Positions 1 through 7,783 of a DNA stretch of 57,896 nt are shown here, piece by piece. The notes beneath the pieces are model-generated. The model did no database searches. It worked only from the letters and a program-made list of their open reading frames with translations, and was not told the DNA's origin. The DNA comes from Cupriavidus taiwanensis (GTDB lineage: Bacteria; Pseudomonadota; Gammaproteobacteria; Burkholderiales; Burkholderiaceae), in contig NZ_LT976854.1 of the NCBI RefSeq assembly GCF_900249755.1, positions 378,055-435,950 on the forward strand, read 5' to 3'. Numbering within the stretch: the first letter of the stretch is position 1; the number at the start of each line of letters is the position of its first letter. The position numbers and the translations under genes are program-made.

Positions 1-153
1 TTCACTTCGTTGACGCTCCCCGCCCTCACCCCGACCCTCTCCCGCAAGCGGGAGAGGGAGTACACAAGCGGGAGTTGGAAAGTTCGAGGCAATGTTCCCG
101 CTGCCGGTTTGCTCCCCTCTCCCGCTCGCGGGAGAGGGGCCGGGGGTGAGGGC
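1..153. repeat. Pair of REP-like hairpins
   Basis: Two copies of a palindromic repeat face each other in the first 150 bases. Copy 1 (35-58) has arms CCCTCTCCCGC / GCGGGAGAGGG with a 2-base loop. Copy 2 (114-139) has arms CCCCTCTCCCGC / GCGGGAGAGGGG. Each is bordered by a CCCTCACCCC-type flank (or its complement), and the same unit recurs near 20.76, 20.86, 24.56 and 38.71 kb. The leader before copy 1 is also shared with 38677-38700. It lies just downstream of the MaoC-type gene on the minus strand. I see no gene in 1-204. Confidence 0.85.
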
Positions 154-204
154 AGGCGCTGGCACGCCGCAGCCTTGATCCCATCGCGGCGCAAGCGCAT
201 GGCT

Positions 205-666
205 TCAGCGCCCCGCCAGCAACCGGCGCGCGGTATAGGTCATGACCCGCTCTCCGCGCTGGTTGAATACCTCGATGCGCGAATCCACCACGGCGCGGCC
301 GCTGCGCGAGGTCGGGCGGATGCCGGTCACGGTCACGGTGGCGTGGATGGTGTCGCCGACCAGCACCGGGCCGTGGATCTGCTGCGTCAGTTCCAGCATC
401 GCCAGCCCGGTGCCCTGGATCATGGTCTGCAGGATGAAGCCCTCGATCAGCGCATAGGTCAGCGCCGCCGGCACCGGCCGCCCCGGGATGGCGCCGCCGT
501 CGTAGCCGGCTTCGATGAAGATGGCCTCGACCATGCCGGTGACCGAGATGAAGTTGACCAGGTCGGTCTCGGTTACCGTTCGCGAAAAGGTGCGGAAGGC
601 CTGGCCCTCGTGCAGGTCCTGCCAGTAGAAGCCCTGGCCCAGGCGGGGCAGTTCGGCTTGCGTCAT
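205..666 (-). CDS. MaoC-family hydratase (hot-dog fold)
   Basis: A 153-residue single hot-dog protein of the MaoC/R-hydratase type, expected to hydrate or dehydrate an acyl-CoA double bond. The N-terminal part has the G-F-Y-W-x-D-L-x-x-G start typical of the group, followed by a T-E-x-D-L-V-N-F stretch where MaoC proteins carry the helix before the active-site region, and a central P-A-A-L-T-Y-A helix. The ATG overlaps the stop of the upstream CoA-transferase gene in an ATGA, so the two are translationally coupled and probably act on the same CoA ester. Substrate cannot be read from sequence. Confidence 0.9.
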   Translation of the reverse strand: MTQAELPRLGQGFYWQDLHEGQAFRTFSRTVTETDLVNFISVTGMVEAIFIEAGYDGGAIPGRPVPAALTYALIEGFILQTMIQGTGLAMLELTQQIHGPVLVGDTIHATVTVTGIRPTSRSGRAVVDSRIEVFNQRGERVMTYTARRLLAGR

Positions 667-1883
667 GGTGTCTCCGTGGCGGCGCAGCGCGCGGCGCCGC
701 TTTGTTGCAGTTGTGCGATCTGCGCGGCGTCCAGGCCGGCCTCGGCCAGCACCTCGCGGGTGTGCTGGCCCAGCCGCGGCGGCACTGCCAGCGGCGCGCG
801 CTGGCCGTCGAAACGCACCGGCGCGCCCGGAAAGCGCAGCGTGCCCATGGCCGGATCCTCGAGATCTTCAAAGAACCCGGTGGCGGCCAGGTGCGGGTCG
901 TTGGGCAGGTCGTCCAGTGCGTTGATGCGCGCCACCGGGATCTGCAGCCGTTCGCACAGGGCCACCCAGTGCGCGGTGCTCTGTGCCTGCACGATCTCGC
1001 CGGTCAGTTCGTACAGGGTCTCGATATGCTCGGTGCGGGCGGCGATGTCGGCAAAGCGCGGGTCGGCAGCCAGTTCCGGGCGCCCGGCGGCGTGGAAGAA
1101 GTCGCGCCAGTGCGCATCGGTGTACGGCATCATGCAGACGTGGCCGTCGGCGCTGCGGTAGGGGCGGCGCAGCGGCGCCAGCACGCGCGGATAACCGCTG
1201 GGCCCGCGCGGCGGCTCGAAGTGGCGGCCGTAGAAGTGCTCGACCAGGTTGAACGCGACCATCGATTCGAACATCGGCACCTCGACCAGCGTGCCGTGGC
1301 CGGCGCTGCCGTCGGCCTGGCGCCGCGCGCGCCCGGCCAGCGCCGCGCATACCGACAGCGCCGCCACCAGCCCGCTGGTCTTGTCCGCGGCGATGGTGGG
1401 GAAGTAGCGGCTGTCGCCGCTCTGCGCCGCCATCAGCGCGGCGTTGCCCGACAGGCCCTGGATGATGTCGTCATACGCCGGGCGGCCGCCATAGGGGCCG
1501 TCCTCGGCAAAGCCCAGCAGGCTGACGAAGACCAGGTCCGGATGGCGCGCCCGCACCGCGTCGGGCGCCAGCCCCAGCGCCGCCAGCTTTTGCGGGCGCA
1601 TGCTGTGCATCAGCACGTCGGCGTGGTCCAGCATGCGCTGCAGCGCGGCCTGCGCCGCGGGCTGCTTCAGGTCCAGCACCACGCTGCGCTTGCCGCGGTT
1701 GACCCCCAGGAAGATCGCCGCCATGCCGGGTTCGGCGGCGGGACCGGTGCGGCGCGTGGAATCGCCCTCGGGCGGCTCGACCTTGATCACCTCGGCGCCC
1801 AGGTCGGCCAGCCACTGGCTGGCATACGGCCCCATCACCACGGTGGACAGGTCGACCACGCGGATGCCTGCAAGCGGCAGCAT
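663..1883 (-). CDS. CaiB/BaiF-type family III CoA-transferase
   Basis: A 406-residue class III CoA-transferase moving CoA between carboxylic acids. The N terminus L-P-L-A-G-I-R-V-V-D-L-S and the Rossmann-like G-A-E-V-I-K-V-E-P-P segment, followed by N-R-G-K-R-S-V-V-L-D-L-K, are diagnostic of the CaiB/BaiF fold. The catalytic Asp lies in the central region of such proteins, here around Y-D-D-I-I-Q-G-L-S-G. I chose the ATG at 1883 because the protein then starts at the family's usual N terminus; the open frame runs further upstream only as a GC artefact. It is first in a two-gene unit with the MaoC-type hydratase, divergent from a LysR gene, a common arrangement for inducible acid activation and hydration. 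Confidence 0.93.
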   Translation of the reverse strand: MLPLAGIRVVDLSTVVMGPYASQWLADLGAEVIKVEPPEGDSTRRTGPAAEPGMAAIFLGVNRGKRSVVLDLKQPAAQAALQRMLDHADVLMHSMRPQKLAALGLAPDAVRARHPDLVFVSLLGFAEDGPYGGRPAYDDIIQGLSGNAALMAAQSGDSRYFPTIAADKTSGLVAALSVCAALAGRARRQADGSAGHGTLVEVPMFESMVAFNLVEHFYGRHFEPPRGPSGYPRVLAPLRRPYRSADGHVCMMPYTDAHWRDFFHAAGRPELAADPRFADIAARTEHIETLYELTGEIVQAQSTAHWVALCERLQIPVARINALDDLPNDPHLAATGFFEDLEDPAMGTLRFPGAPVRFDGQRAPLAVPPRLGQHTREVLAEAGLDAAQIAQLQQSGAARCAATETP

Positions 1884-1942
1884 AGTGTCTCCGGATCTTT
1901 TGTACTGTGGGCCACAGGGTAGATCAGCGGGCGCCGGCTGGT

Positions 1943-1981
1943 CTAATATTAGTTTTTTAGCAATCGATATCCACTGGATAT
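1943..1981. promoter_or_regulatory. LysR-type operator between CoA-transferase and LysR genes
   Basis: The 106-bp divergent intergenic region holds a perfect 7-bp inverted repeat, ATATCCA-C-TGGATAT (1967-1981), which fits the LysR T-N11-A rule (T1968, A1980) and abuts the LysR start. A second perfect palindrome, CTAATATTAG, lies at 1943-1952. Such paired dyads are typical of LysR recall and activation sites. The role is inferred from position and symmetry. Confidence 0.6.
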
Positions 1982-1989
1982 TACCGACC

Positions 1990-2880
1990 ATGGACCTGCG
2001 CCAACTGCAGCAGTTCGTCGCCCTGGCCGAGACCGGCAACTTCCACCGCGCCGCCGAACGGCTGCACATGGCGCAGCCGCCGCTGTCGATTTCGATCCGC
2101 AAGCTCGAGGAACAGCTCGGCACGGCGCTGTTCGTGCGCACCTCGCGCGGGGTGCGGCTGACGCAGGCGGGCGAGGCCGCGCTGCACGACGCGCGCCGGG
2201 CGCTGTTCCACGCGCAGCAGGCGCGCGCCGCGGCGATGGCGGCGGGGCAGGGCGAGCGCGGTGCGTTGCGCATCGGCTTTATCGGCTCGGCCACCTATGC
2301 GCTGCTGCCCAAGCTGATCCCGGCATTCCGCGCCGCGCATCCGGGCATCGAGCTGATCCTGCATGAATCGACCACCGCCGCGATCCTTGACCGGCTGGAG
2401 AAGCACCAGATCGACGCCGGGCTGGTGCGCTTCCCGGTGCTGAGCAGCGGCGGCTACACGCTGACCCCGCTCGAGAACGATGTCTTCGTCGCCGCCGTGC
2501 CGGCGGACAGCCCGCTGGCGCGCGCGGAAGCCATCGCGCTGCGCGCGCTGGCCGACCAGCCCTTCATCATGTATCCGGCGGCGCAGGTGCCCAACCTGCA
2601 TGCGGTGGCGATGCTGCTGTGCCAGCAAGCGGGCTTCGTGCCGCGCGTGACGCAGGAGGCGGTGCAGGTGCAGACCCAGGTCAGCCTGGTGGAAAGCGGG
2701 CTGGGCGTGGCGCTGGTGCCGAGCGTGGCGGCGCGCTATGCCAACCGGCGCGTGCGCTTCCTGCCGTTGTCGAGCCCGCGGCCGGCGGGCCGCATCGGCA
2801 TTGCGCTGGCGGCGCGGCCCGATGACGGCGACCGCCAGGTGCAGCGCTTCCTGGCGGCGGCGCAGGCGGCGGTGAAGTAG
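1990..2880 (+). CDS. LysR-family transcriptional regulator
   Basis: A 296-residue LysR-type regulator. Residues 2-61 form the winged helix-turn-helix (M-D-L-R-Q-L-Q-Q-F start, A-A-E-R-L-H-M-A-Q-P-P-L-S recognition region, L-F-V-R-T-S-R-G-V-R-L-T wing). The rest is a periplasmic-binding-like effector domain beginning with G-A-L-R-I-G-F-I-G. It is transcribed away from the CoA-transferase/MaoC pair and almost certainly controls it, with the acid or its CoA ester as likely inducer. The ATG at 1990 gives the standard LysR N terminus; longer in-frame starts run through the CoA-transferase promoter. Confidence 0.94.
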   Translation: MDLRQLQQFVALAETGNFHRAAERLHMAQPPLSISIRKLEEQLGTALFVRTSRGVRLTQAGEAALHDARRALFHAQQARAAAMAAGQGERGALRIGFIGSATYALLPKLIPAFRAAHPGIELILHESTTAAILDRLEKHQIDAGLVRFPVLSSGGYTLTPLENDVFVAAVPADSPLARAEAIALRALADQPFIMYPAAQVPNLHAVAMLLCQQAGFVPRVTQEAVQVQTQVSLVESGLGVALVPSVAARYANRRVRFLPLSSPRPAGRIGIALAARPDDGDRQVQRFLAAAQAAVK

Positions 2881-2911
2881 CGGGCGCTGCCGTACGCTAC
2901 CGTACTCTACG

Positions 2912-4072
2912 TCAGGCGGCGCGCGGGCGCGGCGCGCGCGGCCGGATCGCCGAACTCACGCCGGCACGCTCGAGGTTCACGCCCGGCAGCAGGTGCAGCA
3001 GCCGCACCAGTTCGGACTGGCGATGCGTGCCGGTCTTGCGCAGCGTGTCGCGGATATGCACGCGCACGGTATGCGGCGAGAGGAACTCGCGCTCGGCGAT
3101 TTCGTTGAGGGTCTCGCCGGCGGCCAGCCGGATGGCGATGATGCTTTCCTTGCGCGACAGCCCGAACAGCGAGGTCAGCACGCCCGCGTCCAGCACCGAA
3201 CGCGATTCGGAGTTGCCCAGCAGCAGCATCGCCGCCGGCAGTTGCCACGGGCCCTCGACCGGCTGGCGCGACACCAGCGGCGTGACGATGATCGGCACCG
3301 GCTGCCCGCCCGAGGTGATATGCATCCACGAGCCTGAAGCAGCGTCGGCGCCGCGGCCGCGTATGGCGCCGTCGAGCAGCTTGCGCAGCACCGCCTGCAG
3401 CGTGTCGCTGTGGGCGCGCAGCACGCCGTCCTGCAGCGACAGGTGGCTGTCGGCCTGCACCAGCGCCTCGGCCCAGCTGTTGGCGTAGCGCACGCGCAGG
3501 TCGGCCTGCAGCACCATCACGCCGAAGTCCAGCGTATCGAGCCCGGCCAGGCCCAGGCTGGCCAGCCCGCTCAGTTCAAAGTTGCGCTGCTGCATGCGCG
3601 CGGCGCGCACCCAGTGCGGCATGACCTGCGACAGGCGCCGCTCGCGCTGGCCCGTGCTGATGCTGCCGGCGTTGGTGCCGCTCATCAGCACGCAGACCTC
3701 GGCGTTCTCGACCAGGCGGATGCCCTGTTCCAGTTCGCTGCAGGCCAGCGCCGCAGCGGCGGTCGCGGTGCCGCCGCCGCATGGCTCGGCCGCGTCAAAC
3801 AGGGTGCGGCCGGTGTCGCCGCAAGGCAGGTCGAGCGGCCCGGGCAGGCAGTCGGGCAGGCTGGCGCCGCTGGTGAAGCAGCCGTGCGGGGTCACGCCCA
3901 GCCGGGCATGGCCGGCCAGCTTGTCCCAGATCAGGTAGCGCGGGCTGACGGTGCAGGTGTAGCGGGAGAAGAGATCGAGGGCGGCGGGCATGGCCGCGAC
4001 GTCCAGCGCGGACTCATAGATGGAGTCGACCAGACGATGGAAGTCCTCGTCCGTTGTCGGGTGTTCGCCCAT
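2912..4072 (-). CDS. LuxR-family transcriptional regulator
   Basis: A 386-residue regulator with a C-terminal LuxR/FixJ helix-turn-helix (residues about 310-365: L-F-G-L-S-R-K-E-S, L-N-E-I-A-E-R, S-P-H-T-V-R-V-H). The middle has a PAS-like stretch (F-G-V-M-V-L-Q-A-D-L-R-V-R-Y-A-N). There is no signal peptide or receiver domain, so it is probably a cytoplasmic one-component sensor. The start at 4072 is preceded by a GGGGG run 8 bases upstream. It stands alone, with its 3' end facing the LysR gene. Target genes cannot be inferred. Confidence 0.9.
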   Translation of the reverse strand: MGEHPTTDEDFHRLVDSIYESALDVAAMPAALDLFSRYTCTVSPRYLIWDKLAGHARLGVTPHGCFTSGASLPDCLPGPLDLPCGDTGRTLFDAAEPCGGGTATAAAALACSELEQGIRLVENAEVCVLMSGTNAGSISTGQRERRLSQVMPHWVRAARMQQRNFELSGLASLGLAGLDTLDFGVMVLQADLRVRYANSWAEALVQADSHLSLQDGVLRAHSDTLQAVLRKLLDGAIRGRGADAASGSWMHITSGGQPVPIIVTPLVSRQPVEGPWQLPAAMLLLGNSESRSVLDAGVLTSLFGLSRKESIIAIRLAAGETLNEIAEREFLSPHTVRVHIRDTLRKTGTHRQSELVRLLHLLPGVNLERAGVSSAIRPRAPRPRAA

Positions 4073-4243
4073 GTTCAGATCCCCCCGGTGGCAAACGCCT
4101 CTTGCTCTGCGCCACGGCAAGTGGCCACATCCCTACGTGTTATCGGTTCCGTTCTGGCGTTCTGTAGTGGCGCCGATACGGCTGCTGCGGGCAACGCGCC
4201 TGTCGGCTGCGCTTGCCGTACCGCAATCATGCCAAACAATTTT

Positions 4244-4378
4244 GTATGTTTTATACCCCGTTTTGGGAGGGGAAACCCCGATTGTGCGCCGCAAGATTCT
4301 TGCCAGCCCCCGTCCGGCGGCCCTTGCGGCGGCCTGAGCCAGCCGTGGTCAGGGGGCAAGGCTACTGTGGCGCCCCCT
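4244..4378. promoter_or_regulatory. LuxR gene upstream region and mscS-like 3' hairpin
   Basis: The 289-bp interval between the LuxR gene and the channel gene has an AT-rich patch with the dyad GTAT-GTTTT-ATAC (4244-4256), a plausible promoter or operator for the LuxR gene on the minus strand. At 4351-4378 a 7-bp stem AGGGGGC / GCCCCCT overlaps the last codons of the channel gene and could act as its terminator, although no T-run follows. No open frame here looks coding. Confidence 0.4.
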
Positions 4379-6692
4379 TCGCAGCCAGTTCGCCGACGGG
4401 CAACTCGACGGTGCCGCCATCGACCTGGATGGTCAGGTTCGGCGAGGCCATGCGGATGCCGCTGGCGTCGAAGTTGCGCTTGAGCCGGGCATTGAAGGCG
4501 CGCGTGATTTCCGCCTGCATCAGCGGCCGGGTCTTGATCTGCGCCATCACCACCGGGCCGCTCGGGTCGAAGCGGTCCAGGCCCAGGATCTCCAGCCCGG
4601 ACATCAGCTTGCGGCCGTAGCGGTGGTCGCGCGCCAGCTCGGCGCCGGTGGTGCGGATCAGGTCCAGCGCCCGGTCCAGGTCGCTCTGGTAGCTGATGCC
4701 GATGCTGAGCACGGCGTAGCCGTAGCCGCGCGACAGGTTCTTGACCGCCTTGATCTGGCTGTACGGCAGCGTGTGCAGCGCGCCGCGGCCGTCGCGCAGC
4801 TTGACGGTGCGGATGGTCATGGCCTCGACCACGCCGGCGTGGTCGGGCAGCTCGATCGAGTCGCCGATGGCGATGGAATCCTCGACCACGATGAACAGGC
4901 CGGTAATCAGGTCCTGCACCAGGCTTTGCGCGCCGAAGCCGATGGCCAGCCCGACCACGCCCGCGCCCGCCAGCAGCGGCGTCACGTTGACGCCCAGGTT
5001 GGCCAGCACCGCGATCACGGTAAGCACCAGCAGGCCGATGAACGAGGCATTGCGCACCAGCGGCAGGATGGTGCGGGCGCGCAGGCTGGGCTGCGCGGCG
5101 CGCGCGTGCGCGGGCGACAACGACTGCATGATGGCGGTGTCGATCAGCAGCCAGACCAGCCACGCCATCAGCACGGTGCTGGTGACGCGGAACGCGGATT
5201 CGGCCAGGTGGCGCCCGGCGGCCGACGACTCGGCCAGCCGCACCAGCGAAGAGCCCCACACGCGCATGACCATTTCGACGAATACCGCCCAGACCAGCAC
5301 GCGCACCAGCGCCAGCGCAAAGCGCCCGAAGCGCTGCAGGTAGGCCGAGCGGCGGCGGTCGCGGATGCGCGGCGCGCGCGCGCCGGCCTTGGGCGAGCGC
5401 CCCAGCACCATGGTCAGCAGCAGCGCGGCGACGAACAGCGCCACCGACGCCACCGTGCGGCGCAGGAACACATCGGCATGGCCGGTGGCCAGCACCGTGC
5501 CGATCACCGACGCCACCACCACCGCCAGCACCGGCAGGTGCCAGGCGTGGCCGGCCAGGCGCAGCAGGTCGGTCACGGCGGGATGGGCCTGGCGGAAGGG
5601 CAGCGGCCGCTGGCTGATCAGCTGGCCGATCTGGCGCCGGAAACCCAGCGCGAACACGCCGATGCCCAGCGCCGCGGCGATATTGGCCAGGGTCGAGACC
5701 AGCGCGCACAGGTTGCCGCCCAGCACCGCGGCCATGCGGCCGTCGGCGGCGCCGTTGCCCAGTGCCGCCAGCGCGCCGGTGCAGAACAGCAGCCACGGGG
5801 AACGCGCCAGCAGTTGCCGTACCGCGGTTTGCCGGTGCGCGGTCCGGAACAGCGCGAAGATGACCTGGCACACCGCCGCCGCGACCGCGCCGGCGACGAT
5901 GGCGTAGGCCACCAGCACGGCGGCGACGCTGGCCGGCGATTGCGCGAACAGCCGCCGGGCCAGCAGCAGCGTCAGCGCGAACGCCACCACCCACGGCCCG
6001 ATATGGCGCAGCATGTAGGCGCCGACATCGACCCACGAGGGCAGTTCGGGCAGCTTGCCGCCCGGCGCGCGCTGCGCGTGGGGGGCGTCGGCCCTGCGGC
6101 GCCGCCGCAGCCGGTGGCCGGCTTCGCGCAGCAGCCAGCCGCACGCCGCCCATGCCGCCAGCACCAGTGCGAATTCGCGCACCGAGTCGAGCCCGGAGCG
6201 CGTGCCGCCCTGCGTCAGCGCGGCGCGCCATTCCTCGGCCGCGAAGCGCGTGCGCCAGGCCCAGTACTGCCACGGGCCGCGGTCTTCGCGCAGGCGCGCA
6301 TCCACCTCGTCCAGCATCTGCGCCATGGCGCCGATCAGCCCGGGCGCGGAGGCCGACGCCGGCGTGGCTGGCGCCGCCATGGCCGCGGACGCTGCCAGGC
6401 CCTGTCGCAGGGTTTGCAGCTGGCTCACCAGCGCGCGCCGCTCGCCATCGTCCTGCAGCGTGGTGATGACCTGGTCCAGCGACTGCGCCAGCGGCACGCT
6501 GGCGGCAGCGGCGCTGGCGGGCGCGGCGGGTTTGTCCGCCGGTGCCAGCAAGGCGGCCAGCGGCCCGGCCGGGGCGGCGCGTGCCGGCATGGCGCACAGC
6601 AGCGCGAGCAGGCCGGCCAGCAAGGCCAGCGCCGTGGCCAGCATGGCAGGCCGGCGGGGACGGGTGAGGGCGAGAGCTTCGGGTTTGCGCAT
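4362..6692 (-). CDS. Large MscS-family mechanosensitive channel
   Basis: A 776-residue inner-membrane protein. It has a secretion signal (charged start then A-L-L-A-G-L-L-A-L-L, cleavage near A-R-A-A), a periplasmic N-terminal part, many hydrophobic helices through the middle, and a C-terminal MscS core. The pore helix is recognisable in G-A-G-V-V-G-L-A-I-G-F-G-A-Q followed by D-L-I-T-G-L-F-I-V-V-E-D, and the beta domain in G-D-S-I-E-L. Length and layout resemble YbiO-like channels, which release solutes under osmotic down-shock. The ATG at 6692 opens directly into the signal peptide. It diverges from the HSD10-like gene with an acyl-CoA-type dyad between them. Confidence 0.93.
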   Translation of the reverse strand: MRKPEALALTRPRRPAMLATALALLAGLLALLCAMPARAAPAGPLAALLAPADKPAAPASAAAASVPLAQSLDQVITTLQDDGERRALVSQLQTLRQGLAASAAMAAPATPASASAPGLIGAMAQMLDEVDARLREDRGPWQYWAWRTRFAAEEWRAALTQGGTRSGLDSVREFALVLAAWAACGWLLREAGHRLRRRRRADAPHAQRAPGGKLPELPSWVDVGAYMLRHIGPWVVAFALTLLLARRLFAQSPASVAAVLVAYAIVAGAVAAAVCQVIFALFRTAHRQTAVRQLLARSPWLLFCTGALAALGNGAADGRMAAVLGGNLCALVSTLANIAAALGIGVFALGFRRQIGQLISQRPLPFRQAHPAVTDLLRLAGHAWHLPVLAVVVASVIGTVLATGHADVFLRRTVASVALFVAALLLTMVLGRSPKAGARAPRIRDRRRSAYLQRFGRFALALVRVLVWAVFVEMVMRVWGSSLVRLAESSAAGRHLAESAFRVTSTVLMAWLVWLLIDTAIMQSLSPAHARAAQPSLRARTILPLVRNASFIGLLVLTVIAVLANLGVNVTPLLAGAGVVGLAIGFGAQSLVQDLITGLFIVVEDSIAIGDSIELPDHAGVVEAMTIRTVKLRDGRGALHTLPYSQIKAVKNLSRGYGYAVLSIGISYQSDLDRALDLIRTTGAELARDHRYGRKLMSGLEILGLDRFDPSGPVVMAQIKTRPLMQAEITRAFNARLKRNFDASGIRMASPNLTIQVDGGTVELPVGELAAKGAPQ

Positions 6693-6819
6693 GGCGGGGA
6701 ATCGTCTGCCGGGGGGCGCCGGCGCCGCGGTAGCCATCGATCGCGCCACTGTAGCGCATCGGGCGCGCGGGTGCCGCTGCCGGAGCCGCATCGGGCGCAT
6801 TCGGCGCGTCGGGCCGCAT

Positions 6820-6835
6820 TCGTCGCTTCGGACGA
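6820..6835. promoter_or_regulatory. Copy A of TCGTC-N6-GACGA dyad
   Basis: The 16-bp sequence TCGTCGCTTCGGACGA lies midway between the MscS-type and HSD10-like starts (centre about 135-138 bp from each). Four other copies occur only in promoter regions of acyl-CoA genes (41724, 41804, 48089, 49670). It is probably an operator; the regulator is unknown. Confidence 0.65.
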
Positions 6836-6965
6836 TGCATCGGCGGCCCCGATCCCCGAATCTCGAACCCACTCCGGTACAGGCGCTTTGCGCGCCTGCC
6901 GGCTTCAACCAGAGCGCGGCCGCGCAGCGCCGGCCGCACGCGAACGAGAGACAAGGAAAGACGGC

Positions 6966-7748
6966 ATGGAACTCAATGCATCGGTATCGGCAGTGGTGAC
7001 GGGCGGCGCTTCGGGGCTGGGCGCGGCGACGGCGCGGGCGCTGGCGGCACAGGGCGTGCGCGTGGCACTGTTCGACCTGAACGCCGAGAAGGGCGAAGCG
7101 CTGGCGCGCGAGCTCGGCGGCGTGTTCTGCCAGGTCAACGTGACCTCCGAGGCCGAGGTCGAGGCCGGATTTGCCAAGGCACGCGCAGCCATCGGCCAGG
7201 AGCGCATCCTGGTCAACTGCGCCGGCACCGGCAACGCCATCAAGACCGCCTCGCGTTCCAAGGAAGCGCCGGACCAGATCAAGCATTTCCCGTCCGATGC
7301 CTTCGAGCGCATCATCCAGATCAACCTGATCGGCACCTTCCGCTGCATCGCGCGGTCCGCGGCCGGCATGCTGACGCTGGACACCGCCGGCGGCGAGCGC
7401 GGCGTGATCATCAACACCGCGTCGGTGGCGGCGCAGGACGGGCAGATGGGGCAGGCGGCGTACTCGGCGTCGAAGGCCGGCGTGGTCGGCATGACGCTGC
7501 CGATCGCGCGCGACCTGGCCGGCGAAGGCATCCGCGTCAACACCATCCTGCCGGGCATCTTCAATACGCCGCTGCTGCAGGGCGCGGCCGAGAACGTCAA
7601 GGCCGCGCTGGCCGCGTCGGTGCCGTTCCCGAAGCGCCTGGGGCAGCCGGAAGAGTTTGCCTCGCTGGCCGTCGAGATGTGCCGCAACGGCTATTTCAAC
7701 GGCGAGTCGGTGCGGCTGGACGGCGCCATCCGCATGGCGCCGCGCTGA
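6966..7748 (+). CDS. HSD10-like 3-hydroxyacyl-CoA dehydrogenase (SDR)
   Basis: A 260-residue short-chain dehydrogenase. The NAD-binding T-G-G-A-S-G-L-G is at 12-19, an acidic D-L-N after beta-2 (NAD preference) follows, and the catalytic set is Ser153, Tyr166 and Lys170 (A-Y-S-A-S-K). The sequence around G-V-I-I-N-T-A-S-V-A-A-Q-D-G-Q and the C-terminal P-F-P-K-R-L-G-Q-P-E-E-F matches type-2 3-hydroxyacyl-CoA dehydrogenases, which oxidise short or branched 3-hydroxyacyl-CoA. It is followed 35 bp later by an acyl-CoA ligase on the same strand. Its promoter carries copy A of the TCGTC-N6-GACGA dyad, linking it to the distant acyl-CoA cluster. Confidence 0.93.
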   Translation: MELNASVSAVVTGGASGLGAATARALAAQGVRVALFDLNAEKGEALARELGGVFCQVNVTSEAEVEAGFAKARAAIGQERILVNCAGTGNAIKTASRSKEAPDQIKHFPSDAFERIIQINLIGTFRCIARSAAGMLTLDTAGGERGVIINTASVAAQDGQMGQAAYSASKAGVVGMTLPIARDLAGEGIRVNTILPGIFNTPLLQGAAENVKAALAASVPFPKRLGQPEEFASLAVEMCRNGYFNGESVRLDGAIRMAPR

Positions 7749-7783
7749 CCTCTGAACGGGCCTTGAATACCTTGGAGACGCGG

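Noticed and set aside
4623..7748. Open frame of over 1000 codons on the plus strand across the MscS-type gene
   Set aside because: It is antisense to a well-supported channel gene and only its last 261 codons (from 6966) encode a recognisable protein; the rest has the composition of a GC-rich shadow frame.
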